A DNA stretch of 64,000 nucleotides from assembly GCA_963628035.1 (NCBI GenBank), contig CAVGED010000111.1, positions 1-64,000 on the forward strand. The letters are read 5' to 3'. The notes below the pieces were generated by a model, which was not told the DNA's origin, searched no databases, and saw only the letters and a list, made by a program, of their open reading frames with translations. The translations under genes and the position numbers were made by a program. Positions within the stretch are counted from its first letter, which is position 1, and every line of letters starts with the position of its first letter. Positions 9,401-18,074 of this stretch are shown in pieces. This DNA is from 14-2 sp963628035. GTDB lineage: Bacteria; Bacillota; Clostridia; Lachnospirales; Lachnospiraceae.

Positions 9401-12400
9401 ACAATTACGGATTTCGCACGGGATACATGGTATCATCTGACATTATGCCGGGACGGCGTCAACATGAAATGGTATAAGGACAATACGTTGATAACGACGC
9501 AGACAGCCACGGAAGTTATCGACTATGGGACTGCGGATCTTGCTTTTGGCGCGTATACAGGCTGGTCATCTCAGTATAAAGATGCCAATATGTACTTTGA
9601 TGATATCCTGGTATATGGGAAAGCCCTGACAGGGGATGAGATCTCCTATGCCGCGCAGATGATGGAACGCAGAGCGGATTGGCGGACAAAGGGCAGCAAC
9701 GGGAAAACAACGCTGTTTATCGGTGATTCATTCTTCAGCTATGGGTTTTGGAGTGATTTCTATGAGACCTATAATGGAAAGGATGTTCTGCGGGCTGGTA
9801 TTTCAAGTACTACGACGGAGGACTGGGATATCTTTGTCGATACCTACCTTGCGTATACAAGCCCGAAGAATATCGTTATGCATTTAGGAACGAACGACAT
9901 CCATGTGGATAGCAATGACCAGGAAACGGTCATTCAGGCTCTGCAGACACTTTTTACCAGGATGCATGGGCTGGAGAATCTAAAGGATACCAGGATCTAT
10001 TATTTTGGAATCCCCTACAAGAAGTCCACAGCATACAGCGACGAAAGCTATAAAGCGACAGTAGACGGCGTTAATGAGGCCATGAAGGCATGGTGCAAAG
10101 AACGAGAGTGGATCACATACATTGACAGTTTAACTGGAGGTAAGATCGCGGATGACCAGTTTCGGGATAATACACATCTGACCTTGGAGGCTTATAGCCT
10201 GATCGTGAATGCGCTTGCCGAAACGAATATTGATATTGAAGATATTGAGGAGAGGAAAGAGATAGATATTTATCTTATCGCCGGGCAATCGAATGCGGCC
10301 GGATATACGGTTTATGACAGTGATAAGCTCCAAGCGATGGATGAAAGATATGTGAATGGATTCAGCAATATCTATTACACAGGCGCAGTGGCTGCAGTGA
10401 GAGACATCGACAGTACGCTACGGGAGTTTTCCATACAAAATGTGAAAGCGGGACTTGGCATATACGAGAACAGGATCGGACCGGAGCTTGGGCTGGCGGA
10501 GGAATTATCTTCTGTTTATAATGAGGAGACCGGTGCATATGCCGGTTTTATCAAGTATGCGGTAGGCGGGTCTTCCCTGCTGACAGACAGCGGAAAGGAG
10601 ACATGGGCTTCGCCCTCCTACAAGGCGGGTCTGACCCTGGAAGCAGACGACACAGGAACAGGAGCACTGTATGAGAGCTTTCTGAAAGAGGTGGAGAATG
10701 GGCTGGAAGCATACAGGGAGGCAGGATTTTATCCGGTCATTAAGGGGATATACTGGATGCAGGGAGAAGCAGATCGATACAATGTGAGCGAATACATCAA
10801 GGCGTTTCCTGCGCTGATGTCGGATATGAGAAACGATCTGACGGAACGTACCGGGCAGAATCTGAAGAAAATGCCTGTTATAGTGGGAGAAATCTCCAGG
10901 ACGTTTGATGGATGGACGGGAACGACATGGAATGCCAACAATGAATTCATTGCCATGCAGAGACTTCTACCCTCGCTGGTTTCTTACTGCACTGTTGTTG
11001 AAAGCTCCGTATTTGATATCACAGCCTGTGATCCAGAGGATACGGCGAATACGACGGGAATCATTCTTGGCTCAGATAGTTACCATTGGAATCAGGCGGA
11101 TCAGATCGCCATCGGACAGCTGGTGGGACAGGCTTTGAAGGAGCCTGGCTTGACGGAACGGGAACAGGGCGATATCAATGGGAACGGGGTAGCAGAGAAC
11201 AGCGATCTGAGCATGATGAGGCAGATGCTGCTGCGGGAATACAGGGATACGTCCATGGTGGTTTCCCCTGAGGTGTACGTGAGCTTTGATGATGGGAAAG
11301 TGGCCAACAGCGGCGCGGATGAAATGATCACAGCGGAGCTCTGTCAGTTTGACCAGAATTCCAGCCCAACAACTTTTGTAAGCGCTGATGGAGCGTCTTA
11401 CACGGCGGATAGGATTGGTAACGCAGACGGGGCGATCGTTACAAACCATTATTCAGGACCGTACACGGTAATCCGAGATCATGCGTTTGGAGCGGATGAT
11501 TTTACGGTTTCCGTATGGTTCCAGGTTCCGGAAGCTGCAAAATTGTCTTCCGGTTCCGGAAGCTATCTGTTTGGTAACGATGAGCCGGACGGCACGGAAG
11601 GATTTTCCTTTACGCTGAAGGAAGGGATACTTCGTTTCCGTCTGCGGTCGGTCACAAGATTCTTATCTTTTTCCTGCTCCAGGGATACCTGGCATAATCT
11701 TACCTTCTGCCGGGAAAACACCGTGGTAAAGGTATACGCTGACGGCAGCTTACTATATACCGATCGTGTGGCAGAGAATCAGGATTTCGGAAGAAGGGAT
11801 CTGGCCTTCGGGGCATACGTAGGGCTTCAAGGGGCTTACATGAATGCGCAGATGCATTTTGATGATGTGCAGGTGTACGACACGGCGTTGACCAGTGAGG
11901 AGATAAAAGCGCTTGTCGGCAGCAGCGCACTTATTCCGGTGATTTATGATGTCAATGGCGATATGGAATGGAACATCAAGGATCTGGTCGCCTTGAAAAA
12001 GCTTGTGGGGAGCAGTTCAGATATATTTGATGCGGAAACATCGGCTGTATGGGTGAACTTTGATGATGGTACCGTGGAAAACAGAGGAACAAAAAGCAGC
12101 GTTACAGCTGGCGCTTACGTACTTGACGCAGTGAAAAATTCTACTTCTTTTATTGCCACATCGGATGTAACCTATGGAATCGGGCTGGACGGCAGCGAGG
12201 GAAGCGCCATTGTCACAAATAACAAGAGCGGTGCATATACGGTGCTTGACGGTCTGGAACTGGGAACCGGGGACTTTGCAGTATCGGCCTGGTTTATGGT
12301 ACCCGAAGGTCAGACGCTGAGCACGGGCAACAGCTCCTATCTGTTTGGTACAAGTCGTGTGGATAATACGGCGGAAGGATTCCGAGTGACGATGCGAAAG

Positions 12401-12718
12401 GATACTTCCGGGTACCGGTTGAGCTTCCGGTCAGCGGGAAATGCCCAGGAGCTCTATACACTGACGGACTTCGAATACGGCCAATGGCACAATGTCGCTG
12501 TCGCCCGTATCGGGACTGCGCTGTACCTTTATTTTGATGGTGAATTGAGGCTTATCCAGCTGGTGACGGAGGACTTTGATATGGGAGACCGCGTACTTGC
12601 CTTCGGAGCGTATGTGGGTGAGACATGGTCCTACAACGATAAGAACATCCTGTTTGACGATATCCGTGTGTATGATGGGACAGTGGATGCTTCTGCGGTG
12701 AAAGAGATAGCCAGATAG
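6497..12718 (+). CDS. giant secreted multi-module glycan enzyme (LamG, GH43, GDSL and CE6-like esterases, dockerin-like repeats)
   Basis: A 2073-residue exported protein. ATG 6497 follows AGGAGG; the TTG at 6461 is rejected. After a signal peptide (about 1-33) the modules are: LamG (51-273); GH43 propeller (278-650) with probable catalytic D305 (ADPG), D451 (FIDASPF) and E521 (NEAPQ); an F5/8-like binding module (656-818); LamG (826-1050); SGNH/GDSL esterase (1062-1243; S1078, D1224, H1227); a CE6/sialate-esterase-like domain (1254-1550; S1265 in AGQSN, D1527, H1530); a dockerin-like repeat (1557-1580); LamG (1588-1805); a second dockerin-like repeat (1818-1838); LamG (1850-2073). It probably removes side sugars and acetyl esters from a decorated polysaccharide outside the cell. 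Module functions are inferred from motifs. No sortase motif or transmembrane anchor is present. Confidence 0.87.
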   Translation: MKLQKKGKRCKALAYIMALVLLLSTMPADSLLADDGSNNDPDQTETADVSTPSPDVYVNYTGGTVTNSGTDSTIIVGSYVMNAPKNATSFEATSEVAYTTGIGQDANGAIITNHNKGPYTVVKDYAFGTDDFTISSWFNVPDDAEVSTGSGTYLFGIDHPDTKTKFAVSLKSGELRFRLEGVTKFISVTYERGSWYNLTLCRKGTNMKIYFDGSLVGTYTVSEGCDLGTSDIAFGAYYGVSYAYQDANMYYDEIKIYKEALSEETIIAAANRDLGSTVLTYTDQSTMITDSDLFYTNDLTTSGADPGCIYITEGAHAGWFFVYFSFNNSTQVKCMKSKDLVTWVTADSAENRCFTPDTDSWGVSELWAPEVIYDKTDGKYYMFYSATNRDSDHVTGYKYLGLAVSDSPVGPFRQYVGTNSDGAAIGIGDPIFDGEKLPDAYYKEGGTGFIDASPFVDPITGDKYLYMARNRDNHDSNIVCVVKMKDWATPDYSTYTELTTVNKITYNGSTETERGEGVINEAPQMLYHEGVYYLTMSINGTAESEYSVIQATGTSPMGPFTKVQQSDGGLVLGIELQDGYKWNHISCCGSHSFVYAGEELFVLYHEHTDPTDIGGGRIRSLALDRVTWAENAEGQTVLKAIGPTRSVQPKPAVYSGYTNLATTATVTATNTATGSDAGYLNDGLVRFHYSDCVEQFEGSGDVTVTMTFDDPVTARALLLYNSWNYADAFEKVKSVEFKYCKMVDGIAWTGTARISELDYDLTSYSYTNESGNTVMVPGAPMVLEFDDMDIIEVSIVIACPEGKDIVAVSEIMLLGKATMDETDVIGGPDVYINYNNGTLNYTAFDRGVTVGAYQLSASQGSDTTFVEYDGTVEYTTGIDEDTNGAIITNHNKGPYTVIKDYDFGTDDFTISVWFKVPDGAAMSAAGSYIFGISNPDASVGFSACIKYDSGQKAYQLRFRNAGKNAPFYTITDFARDTWYHLTLCRDGVNMKWYKDNTLITTQTATEVIDYGTADLAFGAYTGWSSQYKDANMYFDDILVYGKALTGDEISYAAQMMERRADWRTKGSNGKTTLFIGDSFFSYGFWSDFYETYNGKDVLRAGISSTTTEDWDIFVDTYLAYTSPKNIVMHLGTNDIHVDSNDQETVIQALQTLFTRMHGLENLKDTRIYYFGIPYKKSTAYSDESYKATVDGVNEAMKAWCKEREWITYIDSLTGGKIADDQFRDNTHLTLEAYSLIVNALAETNIDIEDIEERKEIDIYLIAGQSNAAGYTVYDSDKLQAMDERYVNGFSNIYYTGAVAAVRDIDSTLREFSIQNVKAGLGIYENRIGPELGLAEELSSVYNEETGAYAGFIKYAVGGSSLLTDSGKETWASPSYKAGLTLEADDTGTGALYESFLKEVENGLEAYREAGFYPVIKGIYWMQGEADRYNVSEYIKAFPALMSDMRNDLTERTGQNLKKMPVIVGEISRTFDGWTGTTWNANNEFIAMQRLLPSLVSYCTVVESSVFDITACDPEDTANTTGIILGSDSYHWNQADQIAIGQLVGQALKEPGLTEREQGDINGNGVAENSDLSMMRQMLLREYRDTSMVVSPEVYVSFDDGKVANSGADEMITAELCQFDQNSSPTTFVSADGASYTADRIGNADGAIVTNHYSGPYTVIRDHAFGADDFTVSVWFQVPEAAKLSSGSGSYLFGNDEPDGTEGFSFTLKEGILRFRLRSVTRFLSFSCSRDTWHNLTFCRENTVVKVYADGSLLYTDRVAENQDFGRRDLAFGAYVGLQGAYMNAQMHFDDVQVYDTALTSEEIKALVGSSALIPVIYDVNGDMEWNIKDLVALKKLVGSSSDIFDAETSAVWVNFDDGTVENRGTKSSVTAGAYVLDAVKNSTSFIATSDVTYGIGLDGSEGSAIVTNNKSGAYTVLDGLELGTGDFAVSAWFMVPEGQTLSTGNSSYLFGTSRVDNTAEGFRVTMRKDTSGYRLSFRSAGNAQELYTLTDFEYGQWHNVAVARIGTALYLYFDGELRLIQLVTEDFDMGDRVLAFGAYVGETWSYNDKNILFDDIRVYDGTVDASAVKEIAR

Positions 12719-12806
12719 CGGCAGATGGCAAGGCCGCATCATGACGTGACATAAAGATAAGGAAAATGGAGTAAACAGGATTATAAGAAAGGAAAACAAC
12801 ATCGAT

Positions 12807-14531
12807 ATGAGAAAAATCAACGATATGAGAAAAAATCGGAAAATGATAACAGCACTATTGGTAGCAGCGATGCTGATGGCAACAGTTGCGGGGATGGCTG
12901 GCTGTGGAGGCAGCTCCGGTGGCAATGCGAAGCCAGTCTCCAACAGCGGCGCCACGGTGGTAAATTTCTGGGGCTGGGGCGGCGACGAAGAGACTGCCGC
13001 ATTTGAAAGGATTGTAGAGGCATTTAATAAAAAGTATGAAGGGAAGATCGAGGTAAAATATACGCAGCGCCCGTCCAGCTCCTACAGCACTTCTCTTTTG
13101 CAGGTGCTGGCAAGCGCAAAAGGTCCGGATGTGTTTTATGTAGAAGATAAGTATTTCAAGCAGTACGCCAGTATGGGATACCTGATGGATATCACGGATT
13201 TTTACAATTCAAGCGAAATTTTCGATGAGGACGATATGTTCCCGAATACCATTGGACGTTATCGTTATGATACGGTATCCACAACGTCAGATTCGGATGA
13301 CCCGCTGTATGCGCTTCCGAAGGATCTGGCGCCTACAGGGATCTACTACAATGCAACGAAGCTTCAGGCAGCAGGAGTGACGATCATCAGTATGACGGAA
13401 GAAGAAGCGCTTGCTGCGGGATATACCGTTAGGGGATATGACCCGGTGAAAAAGGTATTTAACAACAAGATTGCAATGAGCTGGTCAGATTGTGTGGAGC
13501 TGTCCAAGCTTTTGATGGATACAGGCGTCACCGAGTATGGCTTTTTCACAGAGTGGTGGTTTAACTATGGATGGTCTGTGGGTGGAGACTGCATCGAATA
13601 TGTTACCACGGATGATCCCTCTTATAATGGCGGACGGTATCTGTTCACGCTGGACGATTCTACTAAGAATTACATCGTAAAAGACGAGTTTACAGGAACG
13701 ATCACCATCGGTGAAAAGAGCTATTCTGCCGGTGAGATCATTTCTTACACAGATAAAGCAGATTTAACAGAAGAACAAAAGGCAAACTGCAATGAACTTC
13801 CCAGCCAGCGAGAAGCGTTTACAGAATTTGTTCGTCTGTCACAGCCGGTAACACAGGTTGTGGACAACGTAAAGGGAGTATATGACAGTACGAGCGAATT
13901 TTATGGCGCAAATGCAGATGGAAATCTGTATGGTTATGGTATAACGCCAAGTCCTTCGCAGGTTTCTTCTGATGGAAAGAACGGATATTTTTCCTCCGGT
14001 AAAGTGGCAATGCTGGTCAGTACGTCGTCTGCCTCTATCCAGTTTGCAGAAAACATGAAGGATGAGTGGGACGTTGCTCCCATGTTGGTCTACAAAGAAT
14101 ACAGTGATGACGGAAAAGCTGTTTTGGTCCATGGTGTAGAAGCTGCTCACAGCGGCTCTGTGGCAATGTCTGTTAATGCAAAAACAAAGGTTGCCAAAGA
14201 AGCGTATCTGTTTGCAGAATTTGTAGCAAGTGAAGAAGGACAGCTCATTCAGGCGGAGGAGGGAATTGCCATTCCGATGCAGATCAGTCTGGCAACTTCC
14301 GATGCATATCTTACAAATGAGTTGTCTTACAATAAACAAGTATTTATTGACGCATGTTATGTTCAGACGCCTGGGGACTGGTGGTATCTGAGAGATAAAG
14401 AGTGGATCGATGATTGGGCAAATGTACTGAACGGAGATGTACGGAATGGCGTATTGACGCTGACACAATTCTATAAACACGATCGCTATAAAGAGACGCA
14501 AAGCCTGTTGGACGAGTATACGAAAAAATAA
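12807..14531 (+). CDS. ABC importer sugar-binding lipoprotein (family 1)
   Basis: A 574-residue extracellular solute-binding protein of the carbohydrate uptake class. The N-terminus is a lipoprotein signal with lipobox MAGC and the lipid-attached C33, followed by a Gly/Ser-rich tether. The mature part begins VVNFWGWGGDEE, typical of family 1 binding proteins, and contains DVFYVEDKYFKQYA and the AYLFAEFVASEEGQ segment. It is longer than the usual 420-450 residues, which may reflect an oligosaccharide ligand. It precedes two permease genes and follows the giant enzyme, whose products it presumably captures. An alternative ATG lies at 12825. Confidence 0.92.
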   Translation: MRKINDMRKNRKMITALLVAAMLMATVAGMAGCGGSSGGNAKPVSNSGATVVNFWGWGGDEETAAFERIVEAFNKKYEGKIEVKYTQRPSSSYSTSLLQVLASAKGPDVFYVEDKYFKQYASMGYLMDITDFYNSSEIFDEDDMFPNTIGRYRYDTVSTTSDSDDPLYALPKDLAPTGIYYNATKLQAAGVTIISMTEEEALAAGYTVRGYDPVKKVFNNKIAMSWSDCVELSKLLMDTGVTEYGFFTEWWFNYGWSVGGDCIEYVTTDDPSYNGGRYLFTLDDSTKNYIVKDEFTGTITIGEKSYSAGEIISYTDKADLTEEQKANCNELPSQREAFTEFVRLSQPVTQVVDNVKGVYDSTSEFYGANADGNLYGYGITPSPSQVSSDGKNGYFSSGKVAMLVSTSSASIQFAENMKDEWDVAPMLVYKEYSDDGKAVLVHGVEAAHSGSVAMSVNAKTKVAKEAYLFAEFVASEEGQLIQAEEGIAIPMQISLATSDAYLTNELSYNKQVFIDACYVQTPGDWWYLRDKEWIDDWANVLNGDVRNGVLTLTQFYKHDRYKETQSLLDEYTKK

Positions 14532-14555
14532 TGGAGAATAATAGAAGGAGAGGCT

Positions 14556-15473
14556 ATGATCAGAGCAGATGCTGCAAAAAAACATGATAGCAGAAGAAAG
14601 CGAAGAGATAACATCGAAGGTTTTTTGTTTGCCTTTCCCCCGGTGTTGAGGTTTCTGTTATTTAATTTGGTACCTTTAGCGGTGGGGCTCATAGTGGTGT
14701 TTTTGGATACGAACCGCACGTATGATATTTTTTCGGGTGTATTTTGTGGACTCAATAATTTTAAGAAGGTATTGACGGACTCTGTATTTTGGCAATCTAT
14801 TGGAAATACATTATACCTTGGGATGGCGTGGCCGATTTCTATGGTGATCGCGTTGATCATTGCTGTATTTTTAACCCAAAAGATACGTGGAAGATCATTT
14901 TTTAGGCTGGTTTACTTTCTTCCGTTTGTATGCTCAACGGTTGCGATTACGCTTATATGGCAGGTGCTTCTCGACTATAATTACGGAGTAGTCAACACGA
15001 TTATCGAATTTTTTAACGGTGCCAGGATCAATTTTAAGGGAGATGCCAGCTGGTATCTCCCAGGGCTCATCATTATGACGGTATGGAGCACAACGGGCTA
15101 CAAGATCGTTATATTAACGGCAGCACTTACGAATGTGAATCGCAGTTATTACGAGGCTGCATCGTTAGATGGCGCAAACGCATGGCAGAAGTTCGTACAT
15201 GTTACGATGCCGGCAATCTCTCCTACCGTATTTTATCTGGCAGTAACCGGTCTTATCAATGTTCTGCAGGAATTTACCCGTTCGCAGGTGTGGTCTGCGG
15301 ATGGCGGACCCAATGGAAAGGGCATCACGATCGTATTCTATCTCTACAGAGAAGCGTTTACCTATACAAATATGGGAACGGCTTCGGCTGTCGCATGGAT
15401 ACTTTCGATCATGATAGTTCTTATTACGATCCTAAATTTCAAGTTGAGTAAGAAGTGGGTGAAATATGATTAG
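14556..15473 (+). CDS. ABC sugar importer permease, MalF/LplB type
   Basis: A 305-residue inner-membrane permease with about six transmembrane helices. The EAA loop that contacts the ATPase is at about 197-222 (YYEAASLDGANAWQKFVHVT). AGAAGGAGAGG precedes the start. It overlaps the next permease gene by eight bases, so the two are made together as a heterodimeric channel for the oligosaccharide delivered by the 12807-14531 lipoprotein. Confidence 0.94.
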   Translation: MIRADAAKKHDSRRKRRDNIEGFLFAFPPVLRFLLFNLVPLAVGLIVVFLDTNRTYDIFSGVFCGLNNFKKVLTDSVFWQSIGNTLYLGMAWPISMVIALIIAVFLTQKIRGRSFFRLVYFLPFVCSTVAITLIWQVLLDYNYGVVNTIIEFFNGARINFKGDASWYLPGLIIMTVWSTTGYKIVILTAALTNVNRSYYEAASLDGANAWQKFVHVTMPAISPTVFYLAVTGLINVLQEFTRSQVWSADGGPNGKGITIVFYLYREAFTYTNMGTASAVAWILSIMIVLITILNFKLSKKWVKYD

Positions 15474-16347
15474 TGAAAAGAGAACCGAAGATTTAAAATG
15501 GAAGTTGAGGTTAGGTACATTCGGAGTTTATGCCGTATTGATCTTTGCTGTAGGGTTAGTCCTCGGCCCTTTGTATATCGTCCTGGTGACATCCTTTATG
15601 GATAAAAGCCAGGCGATGAGCCCGACCTTTGCGTTATGGCCGGATGATTTCAATCTTCATGGGTACATAGAGGTATTTACTTATACTTCCGGTGGAGGAG
15701 ATACGATCCCAACGGTTGTCAGAGGATTTATAAATACGATGATAACTGTAATTCCAACAACTGTGGTGGGGACGCTCATATCAGCACTTTCGGCGTATGC
15801 TTTTGCGAAGATAAGATTTAATGGAAGCCGTTTTTTGTTTTCTGTACTGATCGGAACGATGATGATCCCGGGAACGATCACCCTGATCCCGTCTTATATT
15901 ATTTTTGATAGGATCGGATGGACAGATACATTCCTTCCCTTGGTTGTTCCTGGACTTTTGGGTTCTGCAAGTACAGTGTTCTTTTTGCGCCAGTTTTATT
16001 ATGCGATACCGGATGATCTTCTGGAAGCTTCCAGGGTGGATGGGCTTTCCAATATAGGCGCATTTTTCAAGATCATCCTGCCCCTGTCTGTTCCAGCCTT
16101 AGTCTCACAGTTGATCTTAAATTTTGTTACGGGATATAATGCTTACCTTGGGCCATTATTGTATTTGTTTTCACCGGAAAAGTATACCTTGCAGATCGCA
16201 TTGAATTTCTTCCGGGGAACTTATCAGACAGACTATGCGGTTATTATGGCCGGAGCGATCGTGTCATTGCTGCCGACAACGCTGATGTATCTGATTGGCC
16301 AGAGATATTTTCTGGAAGGGATTGCAACTTCCGGTATGAAGCTGTAA
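15466..16347 (+). CDS. ABC sugar importer permease, MalG/LplC type
   Basis: A 293-residue permease with about six transmembrane helices, second half of the channel. Its EAA loop is at about 184-209 (LLEASRVDGLSNIGAFFKII). It starts inside the 3' end of the first permease gene. In many Firmicutes such permeases borrow a genome-wide MsmK ATPase; here an ATPase gene lies at the end of the same run (26890-28470). Confidence 0.94.
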   Translation: MISEKRTEDLKWKLRLGTFGVYAVLIFAVGLVLGPLYIVLVTSFMDKSQAMSPTFALWPDDFNLHGYIEVFTYTSGGGDTIPTVVRGFINTMITVIPTTVVGTLISALSAYAFAKIRFNGSRFLFSVLIGTMMIPGTITLIPSYIIFDRIGWTDTFLPLVVPGLLGSASTVFFLRQFYYAIPDDLLEASRVDGLSNIGAFFKIILPLSVPALVSQLILNFVTGYNAYLGPLLYLFSPEKYTLQIALNFFRGTYQTDYAVIMAGAIVSLLPTTLMYLIGQRYFLEGIATSGMKL

Positions 16348-16365
16348 TGGAAGGAGATTTTAACT

Positions 16366-18072
16366 ATGAAAAAGAGAAGTGGGATCGTGGTGGCAATAGT
16401 TTCGGTGCTGGGAATGCTGTTGTCAGGATGCAGTTCTCAAGCTACGGGTACGGAACTTGGGGTTGCCGAACTTTCTTATTATGATGAAACGGGAGAAGAG
16501 GGGATCAATACGGACCTGTTTTATCGCAACGATCTGCTTACCACAGGTGCAGATCCGGGGGTTATTTATATTACGGAAGGTGCGTATGAAGGCTACTTTT
16601 TTCTGTATAACAGCGACCAATTGAGCAGCCGTGGCATTATGTGCATGAAAAGCAAAGATCTGGATACATGGGAATTTGTAAGTAACTGTTTTGTGCCGGA
16701 AGATGCTTCTTGGGGAACTGAGAATATATGGGCGCCTGAAGTATCGTATGACGAAGAGAACGGGAAATATTATATGTTTTACAGTGCGACAAATGCAAAT
16801 ACGGAAGCCGGGTATGTAAATTGCAAATACCTGGGCATGGCAGTCTCAGATACTCCGGACGGGCCGTTTGTACAATATACGGGAACAAATGGGAACGGAA
16901 CGGAGATTGGAATCGGAGATCCCATTTTTGATATTGAATTATTAGGTTATGACCATCCGCTGTACAAGAGAGGAACCAGCTTTATTGATGCAAGTCCCTT
17001 CGTAGATCCTGTGACAGGTGACAAATATTTGTATATGTGCCGCAACCGGAATGTACATGATACAAATATCATATGTGTGGTGAAGATGAAAGACTGGGCG
17101 ACGCCTGATTACAGCACTTACACGGAGCTCACCACAGTAAACAGGACTACTTATCATGGAAAAACAGCGACGGAGCGGACAGAAGGGGAGATCAATGAAG
17201 CGCCTCAGATGTTGTATCATGAAGGAGTGTATTATCTGACCATGTCTATCAATGCTACAACAGAAAAGGAATACTCAGTCATTCAAGCGATTGGGGACAG
17301 TCCCATGGGACCTTTTGAAAAGATACAGGAATCAAAAGGAGGTCTTGTGTTGGGTACAGATCTGGATTGGGATCATGTTTCCTGTACTGGAAGCCACTGC
17401 TTTGTCTATGCAGGGGAAGAATTATTTATTGTTTACCACCAAAACAAAGATCGGGAGATGGGGGGTGACATGAAGCGCGGTATTGCCATGGATCGTGTGG
17501 AATGGGCGATAAACGAAGATGGTCAGACCTTATTGAAGGCGATCGGCCCGACGAATTCCATTCAGCCAAAGCCGGCAAGCTACACAGGATACAGCAATCT
17601 GGCCAGGAAGGCTGATGTGACAGCGACCAATGTGGCGGAAGGTTCTGATGCAAGCTATCTGAACGATGGGCTTGTCCGTCTGCAGCAGGTGGATTGTGTA
17701 GAACAGTTTTATGGAGAAAAGACAGTAAAAATCACTTTGGATTTTGATGAGTATGTCACAGCGAGAGCGTTATTGATCTATAATAGCTATGATTATGGGG
17801 ATGCTTTTTATCAGATTGAAAAGATCGATTTTTCATTCCGGGAAACGGTAGACGGAGAGGTATCTACCGGTATAGCGAGAGTAGAAGACATTTACTATGA
17901 TTTTGAAAGCAATGCCATGATAAATTATGGATTGATGCGCCCGGGGGCCCCATTGATCTTAGAATTCGATGAATTGGAGATTGATAAAGTTACCATTACG
18001 CTGACATGTCCGGATGGACAGGATGTGCTGGGTATTTCCGAGATCATGTTATTGGGAAAGGAGGCTGAGTAA
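16366..18072 (+). CDS. GH43 glycoside hydrolase lipoprotein with F5/8-like module
   Basis: A 568-residue surface lipoprotein (lipobox LSGC, C22). The GH43 propeller (about 45-400) keeps the expected acidic triad: D63 (ADPGVIY), D208 (FIDASPF) and E278 (NEAPQ). A calcium-site-like GSHCFV motif comes later. The last 165 residues match the binding module that follows GH43 in the giant enzyme. The two genes share the same GH43 core with identical DNA blocks (8051-8085 and 17191-17225). It probably acts at the cell surface on oligosaccharides released by the secreted enzyme. GH43 enzymes are mostly arabinofuranosidases, xylosidases or arabinanases; which applies here is not known. Confidence 0.9.
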   Translation: MKKRSGIVVAIVSVLGMLLSGCSSQATGTELGVAELSYYDETGEEGINTDLFYRNDLLTTGADPGVIYITEGAYEGYFFLYNSDQLSSRGIMCMKSKDLDTWEFVSNCFVPEDASWGTENIWAPEVSYDEENGKYYMFYSATNANTEAGYVNCKYLGMAVSDTPDGPFVQYTGTNGNGTEIGIGDPIFDIELLGYDHPLYKRGTSFIDASPFVDPVTGDKYLYMCRNRNVHDTNIICVVKMKDWATPDYSTYTELTTVNRTTYHGKTATERTEGEINEAPQMLYHEGVYYLTMSINATTEKEYSVIQAIGDSPMGPFEKIQESKGGLVLGTDLDWDHVSCTGSHCFVYAGEELFIVYHQNKDREMGGDMKRGIAMDRVEWAINEDGQTLLKAIGPTNSIQPKPASYTGYSNLARKADVTATNVAEGSDASYLNDGLVRLQQVDCVEQFYGEKTVKITLDFDEYVTARALLIYNSYDYGDAFYQIEKIDFSFRETVDGEVSTGIARVEDIYYDFESNAMINYGLMRPGAPLILEFDELEIDKVTITLTCPDGQDVLGISEIMLLGKEAE

Positions 18073-18074
18073 AT

